A stretch of DNA of 9,538 nt. It comes from DATJHM01 sp035493895. GTDB lineage: Bacteria > Chloroflexota > Ktedonobacteria > Ktedonobacterales > Ktedonobacteraceae. Of this stretch, positions 1 through 4,623 are shown piece after piece. The notes under the pieces were generated by a model. That model was not told the DNA's origin. It saw only the letters and a list, made by a program, of their open reading frames with translations, and ran no database searches. Positions within the stretch are counted from its first letter, which is position 1. Every line of letters starts with the position of its first letter. The stretch covers positions 1 to 9,538 of the forward strand of contig DATJHM010000099.1 in the NCBI GenBank assembly GCA_035493895.1. Reading direction: 5' to 3'. The position numbers were made by a program, and so were the translations under genes.

Positions 1-1
1 A

Positions 2-322
2 TTCCTGGCTGATGATGGAGAACCGCTTACCATGTGGGGAGTGGCCGCGCTGTTTAAGCGATTGAAAAAGCGCACTGGCATTGATGGAAAGAAAGTATCT
101 GCTCACAATTGCCGTCGATATATGGCGACTACTCAGCTAGCTAATGGCCGCAGTCCCTTAGATGTCCGTCGTCAGCTTGGACATACTACGCTAAAGATGA
201 CAGATCACTATGCTTCTCTATCAGTCGATCAGTTGAGAAAATCACATGATAAATACTCTGCTCTGCGTGGTGATATCTCCCAACAAGATGACACCCAGGG
301 GGAGGGTTATTGGACAGAGTGA
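2..322 (+). CDS. Tyrosine recombinase/integrase, C-terminal part (5' end outside window)
   Basis: This is the C-terminal catalytic end of a phage/ICE-type tyrosine recombinase, which cuts and rejoins DNA at att sites through a 3'-phosphotyrosine intermediate. The frame is already open at base 2, so the N-terminal DNA-binding domains and the first catalytic Arg lie outside. Numbered from the Met codon at 32, the visible catalytic residues are His25 and Arg28 of the HxxR box (SAHNCRR), His51 of the LGH box, and the nucleophile Tyr60 in DHYASL. Their order and spacing are those of the family. A charged tail follows Tyr60 and the stop is at 320-322. About 120 bp downstream is a tRNA 3' fragment, as expected for an integrase beside its own attachment site. 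The Met at 32 is internal, not the start. I am confident of the family; whether the full gene is intact cannot be judged here. Confidence 0.9.
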   Translation, partial: FLADDGEPLTMWGVAALFKRLKKRTGIDGKKVSAHNCRRYMATTQLANGRSPLDVRRQLGHTTLKMTDHYASLSVDQLRKSHDKYSALRGDISQQDDTQGEGYWTE

Positions 323-353
323 GAGCTACTACTTGAGCAACGCCCATACAAAA

Positions 354-395
354 AATAGTGCAACTGAGTGCTTGATGATAGGCAGTTGCACTATT
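354..395 (-). terminator. 13-bp perfect inverted repeat with a T tract on the minus strand
   Basis: The arms 354-366 and 383-395 are perfect reverse complements (AATAGTGCAACTG and CAGTTGCACTATT) around a 16-nt loop. On the minus strand the stem is followed by six T residues (348-353 read in reverse), so it resembles a rho-independent terminator for leftward transcription. On the plus strand no T tract follows. It lies between the integrase stop and the tRNA fragment, so it could also be a recombination-associated repeat. Confidence 0.5.
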
Positions 396-441
396 GCCGT
401 GAAGCCGCTTCACAGGCCGATCTAAGGCACATTAGATAACC

Positions 442-490
442 ACTAGTTTACACGCAGTAGGTCTGGGGTTCGAATCCCTAGTCGCCCACC
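442..490 (+). pseudogene. tRNA 3' fragment (Val-UAC-like), probable attR of an integrated element
   Basis: Bases 464-480 form a proper T-arm: 5-bp stem TGGGG/CCCTA (one G-T pair) around the 7-nt loop TTCGAAT. It is followed by an acceptor strand GTCGCCC (481-487), discriminator A488 and CC. Counting back through a standard 5-nt variable region (459-463) and 5-nt stem gives an anticodon loop TTTACAC at 447-453, that is anticodon UAC (Val). The 5' half is not there: the anticodon stem matches at only 3 of 5 pairs and no D-arm can be drawn in 422-441. GGCCGAT at 415-421 would pair with 6 of 7 acceptor bases, but I regard that as probable chance. A tRNA 3' end just beyond an integrase is the classic product of site-specific integration into a tRNA gene. 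The intact tRNA should lie at the other, left end of the element. Confidence 0.75.
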
Positions 491-536
491 TTTTACCCCT
501 CCTAAATTGGCTCTGCAAGCCGCTCCATCTGGTATT

Positions 537-554
537 AACCGTTCGGTTTTTTTT
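537..554 (+). terminator. Short hairpin with T8 tract
   Basis: AACC and GGTT pair around a GTTC loop (537-548) and run into eight consecutive T residues (547-554). The stem is short, so it is weak, but the layout is that of an intrinsic terminator on the plus strand. It lies 50-60 bp after the tRNA fragment and may be the former tRNA gene's own terminator. Confidence 0.4.
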
Positions 555-584
555 CTGCTAAGTCTCCAAAGATTACGACCTGAG

Positions 585-617
585 ACCAACTGGTTATTTA
601 GACTGGCTGGTTTTTTT
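585..617 (+). terminator. Intrinsic terminator-like hairpin with T7 tract
   Basis: Bases 585-595 pair with 601-611 (one A-C mismatch and several G-T pairs) around a 5-nt loop, directly followed by T611-T617. It is on the plus strand, in tandem with the hairpin at 537-554, and faces the 3' end of the minus-strand gene that stops at 637. Confidence 0.45.
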
Positions 618-636
618 ATGCTCTAAAACCCTACTT

Positions 637-906
637 TTATGGGGTCATTGCTGGCAGTAGTGGTTGTATACCACTGTGGCGGACATTGCTAGGAATACCA
701 CCAGTACATATAATATAGCCGTTTGCGTCCCTTGGTGGCGTTGGTGCACCTAGACAGCCGGTATGTCTTGCTGAGAGGGCAAATGCTGTCCAGGTTGCTA
801 TCACAATGCCAAGAAGAAGACATAGGATAATGATCCATCGTTTAACAACGATCCTTCGCTCCATACGGCTTTGCTCCATATGGCTTTGCTCCTTTTCTAG
901 AGGCAT
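637..906 (-). CDS. Small single-pass membrane protein, unknown function
   Basis: An 89-residue protein that I do not recognise. It has a charged N-terminus (about residues 1-23, ending RRIVVKR), one strongly hydrophobic helix (about 24-45), and a 44-residue C-terminal part rich in Gly and Pro with two Cys (51 and 67). Positive charge before the helix predicts an N-in, C-out topology. The start lies 3 bp after the stop of the XRE regulator gene, so the two are almost certainly co-transcribed and may be coupled in translation. A purine-rich stretch inside the end of the regulator gene could serve as ribosome site. The codons for EQSHMEQSRME come from a 15-bp tandem duplication (860-874 and 875-889), so the true start may be one of the internal Met codons (residues 10 or 15). 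Regulator-plus-small-membrane-protein pairs are common in mobile regions; no specific role can be given. Confidence 0.6.
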   Translation of the reverse strand: MPLEKEQSHMEQSRMERRIVVKRWIIILCLLLGIVIATWTAFALSARHTGCLGAPTPPRDANGYIICTGGIPSNVRHSGIQPLLPAMTP

Positions 907-909
907 ACA

Positions 910-1113
910 TCATTGTGGTTCTTCTTCTATCAGATCACAAATGCTTACGCCTAGTGCTCTTGCAACCTTTTCTAAGGTGGTTGTGGTGACTTCCTTGTAA
1001 GGATCTTTATAGATGCGCTTGATCGTGGTGAAATGAACGTCTGCGGCGCGTGATAGCGATGATTGGTTGAATCCCTTTGCTTCTGCTATTTCTTTGATGC
1101 GTAGCCGTACCAT
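910..1113 (-). CDS. XRE/Cro-type helix-turn-helix transcriptional regulator
   Basis: A 67-residue single-domain DNA-binding protein of the Cro/C1 class. The recognition region is NQSSLSRAADVHFTTIKRIY (residues 16-35), preceded by a helix with IKEIAEAKG. The C-terminal part TLEKVARALGVSICDLIEEE (46-65) is the usual fourth/fifth helix seen in short YozG-like regulators. There is no ligand or dimerisation domain. The start is supported by AGAGGAG about 6-7 nt upstream. The gene heads a two-gene unit with the small membrane protein 3 bp downstream. A 15-bp palindrome (1181-1195) lies at the predicted transcription start, suggesting autorepression (inference). Confidence 0.85.
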   Translation of the reverse strand: MVRLRIKEIAEAKGFNQSSLSRAADVHFTTIKRIYKDPYKEVTTTTLEKVARALGVSICDLIEEEPQ

Positions 1114-1180
1114 AGCATGCTCCTCTGCTTATTGGGCACGATTGTACCAGTAAGCGTAGGTTGACAGTAGTAAGCTCGTA

Positions 1181-1195
1181 ATAGTAAGCTACTAT
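1181..1195. promoter_or_regulatory. Palindromic candidate operator, with related half-sites
   Basis: ATAGTA-AGC-TACTAT is a perfect 6-bp inverted repeat with a 3-nt centre. The core AGTAAGC occurs two more times nearby, at 1149-1155 and 1169-1175. The palindrome lies just downstream of a candidate minus-strand -10 box, where a bound repressor would block initiation. The regulator encoded at 1113-910 is the obvious candidate ligand; this is inference from position. Confidence 0.5.
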
Positions 1196-1202
1196 CGGTA
1201 TG

Positions 1203-1229
1203 ATTATATGCTTATGCTTGTGGGCTCAA
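1203..1229 (-). promoter_or_regulatory. Candidate promoter for the XRE regulator unit
   Basis: On the minus strand there is a perfect TATAAT (1203-1208) and a TTGAGC (1224-1229) upstream, with a 15-bp spacer, shorter than ideal. Transcription would start near 1196, next to the palindrome at 1181-1195, leaving an untranslated leader of about 80 nt. Confidence 0.4.
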
Positions 1230-1342
1230 CCTGGGGGAATGTTAGCCTGAGTCGCTAAGGGAGGGTGTCATGGTGCCTCTGTTGTTTTTTGCACGGTAGT
1301 GTATATAGGCTTATGAAATGTATTACTATTTTTTAAGGTATA

Positions 1343-1370
1343 TTGAAGATATTAGAAAATCTGCTATACT
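1343..1370 (+). promoter_or_regulatory. Sigma-70-type promoter of the coiled-coil gene cluster
   Basis: TTGAAG (1343-1348) and TATACT (1365-1370) are separated by 16 bp, with a TGC extended -10 immediately before TATACT. The coiled-coil gene starts about 40 bp downstream behind GGAGG (1402-1406), 6 nt before its ATG. Confidence 0.6.
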
Positions 1371-1412
1371 AGAGGATAGATGAAGGTCTTTGTGTAAGGG
1401 TGGAGGTAAGAT

Positions 1413-1829
1413 ATGTCAATTTACGATCAACAGCTTACTGCATTGGAAAAAGATGTTACAGCTATGAAACAGGATATTGTGTATAAGCTCGATGATACAA
1501 ACAGTGCCGTCACAATCCTTAAAGGTGTCATGGGAACACTGGCTCAAGATGTGAAAGCCATGAAGGGCGAGATGAAAATCATGGAGAGCCAGATGAAAAC
1601 CATGGAGAGTCAGATGAAAACCATGGATCTCAGGCTTGAAGGGATTGACGCACGTCTGGCTACGATGGGAGAGTCACAGATAGAGCAAGGTCAGGCTATT
1701 AAGGATATCAAGCGTCGCTTGGATGGTCAAGATAAGAAGTTGGATGGTCAAGATAAGAAGTTGGATGATCAGGGTAAGAAGCTAGACGATATTCTGGCTC
1801 TGCTTAAAGGCGGTCGTGATAATGGCTAG
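1413..1829 (+). CDS. Small coiled-coil protein with heptad repeats (family member 1)
   Basis: A 138-residue hydrophilic protein, probably cytoplasmic, that I cannot assign to a named family. Nearly the whole length looks like coiled coil. Residues 55-75 are three consecutive 7-residue units (KIMESQM, KTMESQM, KTMDLRL) and residues 103-130 are four (LDGQDKK twice, LDDQGKK, LDDILAL). Both runs are written in 21-bp DNA repeats (1578-1619 and beyond; 1719-1802), so the coil can grow or shrink by whole heptads without a frameshift. No signal peptide, Cys or catalytic motif is visible. ATG 1413 is supported by GGAGG 6 nt upstream. It is the first of three related ORFs. A scaffold or oligomerisation role is plausible, but that is only inferred from the coil. 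Confidence 0.75.
   Translation: MSIYDQQLTALEKDVTAMKQDIVYKLDDTNSAVTILKGVMGTLAQDVKAMKGEMKIMESQMKTMESQMKTMDLRLEGIDARLATMGESQIEQGQAIKDIKRRLDGQDKKLDGQDKKLDDQGKKLDDILALLKGGRDNG
1578..1640 (+). repeat. 21-bp in-frame tandem repeat (heptad-encoding)
   Basis: Unit ATCATGGAGAGCCAGATGAAA and its neighbour at 1599-1619 differ at two or three bases; a third, diverged unit follows at 1620. Each unit encodes one coiled-coil heptad (x-MESQMK). Confidence 0.8.
1719..1802 (+). repeat. Second 21-bp in-frame tandem repeat (heptad-encoding)
   Basis: Units 1719-1739 and 1740-1760 are identical, 1761-1781 differs at a few bases, and 1782-1802 is strongly diverged. They encode LDGQDKK, LDGQDKK, LDDQGKK and LDDILAL. 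Identical adjacent copies suggest a recent slippage or unequal-recombination event. Confidence 0.85.
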
Positions 1830-1854
1830 CGTAGTGTAAGGGTGGAGGTGTGAT

Positions 1855-2004
1855 ATGTCAATTTACAACCAACAGCTTGATGCGTTGGGAAAAAATGTTA
1901 CAACCATGAGACAAGATATCCTGTATAAGCTCGACGATACCAATAGCACGGTAACGATGCTTATGGGCTTGATGGATAAAGTGGACCGCTCATCTCAAAA
2001 TTAG
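1855..2004 (+). CDS. Truncated duplicate of the coiled-coil gene (49 residues, family member 2)
   Basis: A short ORF running from ATG 1855 to TAG 2002-2004. Its first 40 residues match the first 40 of the 1413-1829 protein at about 29 positions (MSIYxQQLxAL at the start, YKLDDTNS in the middle). The leader GTGTAAGGGTGGAGG and ribosome site are duplicated too. The repeat therefore covers about 1392-1537 and 1834-1979, a constant offset of 442 bp. After residue 40 the similarity ends and the frame closes with DKVDRSSQN, so the heptad-repeat part is missing. It may be a decaying copy or a short partner that shares the N-terminal module of the full protein. The intact ribosome site and open frame argue for expression, but this is not certain. 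Confidence 0.55.
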   Translation: MSIYNQQLDALGKNVTTMRQDILYKLDDTNSTVTMLMGLMDKVDRSSQN

Positions 2005-2040
2005 CGTATATAGTGAAAATAGGTGGAGAGGGAGGAACAA

Positions 2041-2391
2041 ATGCCTACATATGATGATCGTTTAGCCACGTTAGAGCACAAGGTGGCGGCTTTGGAGCTA
2101 CGACGCCTCTATAATGAGAGTCAGGCGAGGGAAGATATACCGCCTGAACAGGGGCGCAATTTGCGAGAAATAAATGAGAATATGGCTATTCTCCTGGGAG
2201 GTATTGGCGAGCAGTGGCAAGATATTAGAACTCTCCAAACTGACGTCTGCGTGGTCAAAGAGTATGTGGAGCGTGTAGACCGACGGCTTGACAGTGCAGA
2301 GCGCAAGCTAGAGAATTTTGATCAGCGTTTCGTGGCTCTGGAAGAGAAGTTCGATCAAGTATTGCAGTTGCTCACAGCTCTTAAAGCATAA
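2041..2391 (+). CDS. Coiled-coil protein (family member 3)
   Basis: A 116-residue hydrophilic protein starting MPTYDDRLATLEHKVAAL, which keeps the pattern of the two genes before it (M-x-x-Y-x-x-x-L-x-x-L-E). It is diverged elsewhere. Residues from about 70 onward (VKEYVERVDRRLDSAERKLE) carry a clear coiled coil to the C-terminus, ending in FDQVLQLLTALKA. There are no membrane segments. The frame is also open from GTG 2023, but ATG 2041 is preferred because GGGAGGAACAA places GGAGG (2031-2035) 5 nt before it. It lies 36 bp after the truncated copy, likely in the same transcript, and is followed by a strong hairpin. Unknown function; probably oligomeric. Confidence 0.7.
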   Translation: MPTYDDRLATLEHKVAALELRRLYNESQAREDIPPEQGRNLREINENMAILLGGIGEQWQDIRTLQTDVCVVKEYVERVDRRLDSAERKLENFDQRFVALEEKFDQVLQLLTALKA

Positions 2392-2430
2392 GAGAAGCGT
2401 ATCTCCTGGCCATCGGCCTGAAATCATTTG

Positions 2431-2477
2431 AGAAGGCTCATCATAGCAAATGAGTAAATGCTATAGATGAGCCTTCT
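2431..2477 (+). terminator. Large hairpin ending the coiled-coil cluster
   Basis: Arms 2431-2448 and 2459-2477 pair over 18 bp with one bulged A, around a 10-nt loop. It starts 40 bp after the stop of the third coiled-coil gene. The downstream sequence is T-rich (TCTGTTTATTTC) but not a clean T tract. It probably ends transcription of the cluster, perhaps in both directions. Confidence 0.55.
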
Positions 2478-2489
2478 TCTGTTTATTTC

Positions 2490-2540
2490 ACCTCATAGAT
2501 TGATGATCTCTTTTTAAGAAAAATGACCAATCTATGAGGT
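2490..2540. repeat. 13-bp perfect inverted repeat with 25-nt loop
   Basis: ACCTCATAGATTG (2490-2502) is the exact reverse complement of 2528-2540. The loop contains an AT-rich stretch (TTTTTAAGAAAAA). It stands in a gap without genes, 12 bp after the previous hairpin. Possible roles are a protein-binding site, the end of a small mobile sequence, or part of a complex terminator. Confidence 0.6.
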
Positions 2541-2831
2541 TGTGCAATCAGTGCCTCTTTGTACTGTCAGGAAAATGGAATATCAGAATCTACTTATCCA
2601 AGGATGCTGCCAAAGAAGCTACTCAGGAATTCCAGAATACAGGTGATCATCGCCATTACTCCTTTCTCAGGAGAGCACGCTTGCTTAGATGTGCATATCG
2701 ACATCTAAAGCTCCATCCCCCCCACTATATTTATCGGGTCTGATTCCTTTGTCACTCAGACACTATCTATTGTATGTGTATGACAAAATTGCATGTATCT
2801 ATTTATTGGCCTGCACTGGGACGAAATGCAG
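2541..2831. other. Intergenic stretch without a credible gene
   Basis: Between the inverted repeats at 2490-2540 and 2832-2868 I see no convincing gene, RNA or promoter. Short frames here lack ribosome sites, and their translations have no recognisable pattern. Confidence 0.5.
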
Positions 2832-2868
2832 TATTTGCCGGACTTCTGAAGGAGAAGTCCGGCAAATA
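2832..2868. terminator. 16-bp perfect hairpin downstream of the transglycosylase gene
   Basis: Arms 2832-2847 and 2853-2868 are perfectly complementary (core TTGCCGGACTTCT) around a 5-nt loop, making it the tightest small hairpin in the window. It lies 26 bp beyond the stop of the minus-strand transglycosylase gene, where a terminator or 3'-end protecting hairpin is expected. No long T tract follows on either strand, so termination is not assured. Confidence 0.5.
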
Positions 2869-2893
2869 TGGAAGGTTTTGTGTATTGCCGTTT

Positions 2894-4288
2894 TTAGAGA
2901 TGTCTGACGTCGGCAATGAATGTCAGCTGCTGAGCGTTGGGTGTATGGTTTGCGGGAATAGTGGCGTCAGTATGCATAGAAGGAGCGATCGGGTTGCCTG
3001 GCATAGGTACAGGGCCTGCACCGTAATGGTTCCAATCCTGGTTCTGTAAACGCGCTTTGACCTTAGAGATGTAGTCCTTCGCGCCGCTGTCCATCCAGGC
3101 GCCCGAGAACCAGTTGCCAACACAGCCCCATTCGTCCCCCGCATGATAACCATTTTTCAGAAAGAGAATGCCTCCCTCGAAACAGATACGACGAATTGCC
3201 ATCATGTAGTCGACATTAAATGCCGTGCTGTTCATCGAGTTTGGGTAAGTGAAGGGGACATAGGTACGTTTCACCTGCATGATGCCGTAGCTTGCGCCGT
3301 TATCGCCCACATGGGATTGATGCCAGTCAGATTCTTGTACGGCCTGCGCACGGAGAATGTTCTCGTCAAAACCCCATTTGCAGGCTGCCCATTGCAAGAT
3401 TTCATCGGTCGTACCTGTGAAGTTTCCGTCAATACGTGGCAGCAATTGGGTCTTTGCTTGCTGGCTGATTGGACCAAATTTGCTCATGTCTATGGTGAAG
3501 GAAGTCGGAAGTGTGTGGTTCGCTTTGTAGTTGTCGGATCGTGGCTCCCAGGAGGAATAGCGAACGCGCGCGGCACATTCCTGGTCACTGGGTAGCGCTG
3601 ATCCCACCGGTAGCAGACTGAAGTAGGCATTGCCACCGCTTTGCTGATTGACGATGGGCGAGTTTGATGCGCTGCTTGTTGGTGATGGTGTTGGCGAGGG
3701 AGTCACTGACTGAATGCCGGGGAGAAGCTGGATGGCGTCAAAATAAGCTGCTGCTTGTTTCTGGCTAGTTGCATTCTGAATAAGAATTTCTGAGACTTGC
3801 TGCCTCTGTCCTGCCAGATCGCCAAGTGGGATGGTGTACGATGTCCAGCTTCCCGAAACTGGATCGCCACCATAACGCGTGAGTGGAACGACTGGCCGAA
3901 TCAGATGCTGGTTTTGATCGTAGAGACCAACTGCGTAGTGCAGGCCGGGTTTGCTGGCATAGGCCACAAAGCTCAGGCTGGTATACTGGCTGATGTTGAT
4001 GGCTTTCCCGACGTGCAGGGCCAGACCACTCCAGCCGTTCTTACCCGTCACAGAGATAGAATATTGGTTGCCTGAATAGACTGGTGAGGTGTTTTTGAAA
4101 TTGATGCTGCTTCCCCAACTCCAGCTTTGCCAGCTGGACGATAAACTACCCTTATAGACGACGAGAGGCTGTACAGCAGCAGCCTGCGTTGCTACTTTTG
4201 AGATCACAAAGGGGATGATGGCAGCAAGTATGGTGACAGCCACAAGGAGGGCAAGGCCGACGCGAACCATACGTGGAGAGAGTTGCAT
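2894..4288 (-). CDS. Secreted lytic transglycosylase-like protein with N-terminal carbohydrate-binding-like domain
   Basis: A 464-residue modular exported protein, predicted to cleave peptidoglycan glycan strands. Residues 1-38 are a signal peptide or membrane anchor (positive start, hydrophobic 9-30). Residues about 42-190 look like a beta-sandwich of the carbohydrate-binding type (many aromatic and Gly/Ser residues, ending YFDAIQLLPG as such domains often do). A Pro/Thr/Ser linker follows (about 194-210, TPSPTPSPTSS). The C-terminal part has the lysozyme-like fold motifs: AQAVQES at 314-320 with probable catalytic Glu319, then GASYGIMQVK at 331-340. Four Cys in or near this domain (303, 369, 389, 238) could form disulfides. 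The start at 4288 has only a distant purine-rich site (GGAGAAAAGG); Met7 has none better. The gene stands alone. It could be a cell-wall remodelling enzyme or act on other bacteria; the substrate of the sugar-binding part is unknown. Confidence 0.8.
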   Translation of the reverse strand: MQLSPRMVRVGLALLVAVTILAAIIPFVISKVATQAAAVQPLVVYKGSLSSSWQSWSWGSSINFKNTSPVYSGNQYSISVTGKNGWSGLALHVGKAINISQYTSLSFVAYASKPGLHYAVGLYDQNQHLIRPVVPLTRYGGDPVSGSWTSYTIPLGDLAGQRQQVSEILIQNATSQKQAAAYFDAIQLLPGIQSVTPSPTPSPTSSASNSPIVNQQSGGNAYFSLLPVGSALPSDQECAARVRYSSWEPRSDNYKANHTLPTSFTIDMSKFGPISQQAKTQLLPRIDGNFTGTTDEILQWAACKWGFDENILRAQAVQESDWHQSHVGDNGASYGIMQVKRTYVPFTYPNSMNSTAFNVDYMMAIRRICFEGGILFLKNGYHAGDEWGCVGNWFSGAWMDSGAKDYISKVKARLQNQDWNHYGAGPVPMPGNPIAPSMHTDATIPANHTPNAQQLTFIADVRHL

Positions 4289-4623
4289 AGTCTGGGCACT
4301 ATCCTTTTCTCCTTCTTACAAAGAGAAGGCATACAGGCAATACAAAAGATGGCATGCACGCTATCACAACTTACAGCTATAATCTGCTCAAGCTAAAATT
4401 GTAGAGTCATGCTATTTAAGTGACGCTTATAAATTAACACGACTATATTGTAGGAAAGCCCGATGATGCATAAATTAGCAGAAAAGTACTTCTACGTGGT
4501 TAATAAGTTTTAATTGTGTCTATGATTTTCTCCCTCTATCAGATCTACTTTTACACAACCATAATGTGGATAAGTATGTGGACAAACGTTCTAGAAATGT
4601 GGATAACCCTGCGGATCCTTTGC
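4289..4623. other. AT-rich intergenic gap between transglycosylase and methyltransferase genes
   Basis: About 335 bp without a gene, AT-rich in the part around 4380-4560. It holds the presumed promoter of the transglycosylase gene (not identifiable with confidence; weak TACAAT-like boxes on the minus strand at 4398-4403 and 4447-4452) and the DnaA-box-like cluster at 4565-4606. Confidence 0.5.
4565..4606 (-). promoter_or_regulatory. Cluster of three DnaA-box-like 9-mers
   Basis: TGTGGATAA at 4565-4573 and again at 4598-4606, with TGTGGACAA at 4577-4585, all in one orientation. Read on the minus strand these are TTATCCACA (the classical DnaA box, twice exact) and TTGTCCACA (one difference). 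Start-to-start distances are 12 and 21 bp. A weaker match (TTTTACACA, 7 of 9) sits at 4549-4557 in the other orientation. Three GATC sites occur nearby (4542, 4614, 4639) and a Dam-like methyltransferase gene ends at 4624. The cluster could titrate DnaA, regulate a gene, or belong to an origin; no dnaA or dnaN gene is in view. Confidence 0.6.

Noticed and set aside
415..490. A complete functional tRNA spanning 415-490
   Set aside because: GGCCGAT pairs with 6 of 7 acceptor bases and the total length is right, but no D-arm can be formed and the anticodon stem has two mismatches. Only the 3' part is credible.
2534..2743. 69-codon plus-strand ORF
   Set aside because: It starts within the right arm of the 13-bp inverted repeat, has no ribosome site, and the translation shows no recognisable pattern.
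3143..3595. 150-codon plus-strand ORF opposite the transglycosylase gene
   Set aside because: Antisense shadow: the minus-strand frame carries clear catalytic motifs throughout this interval.
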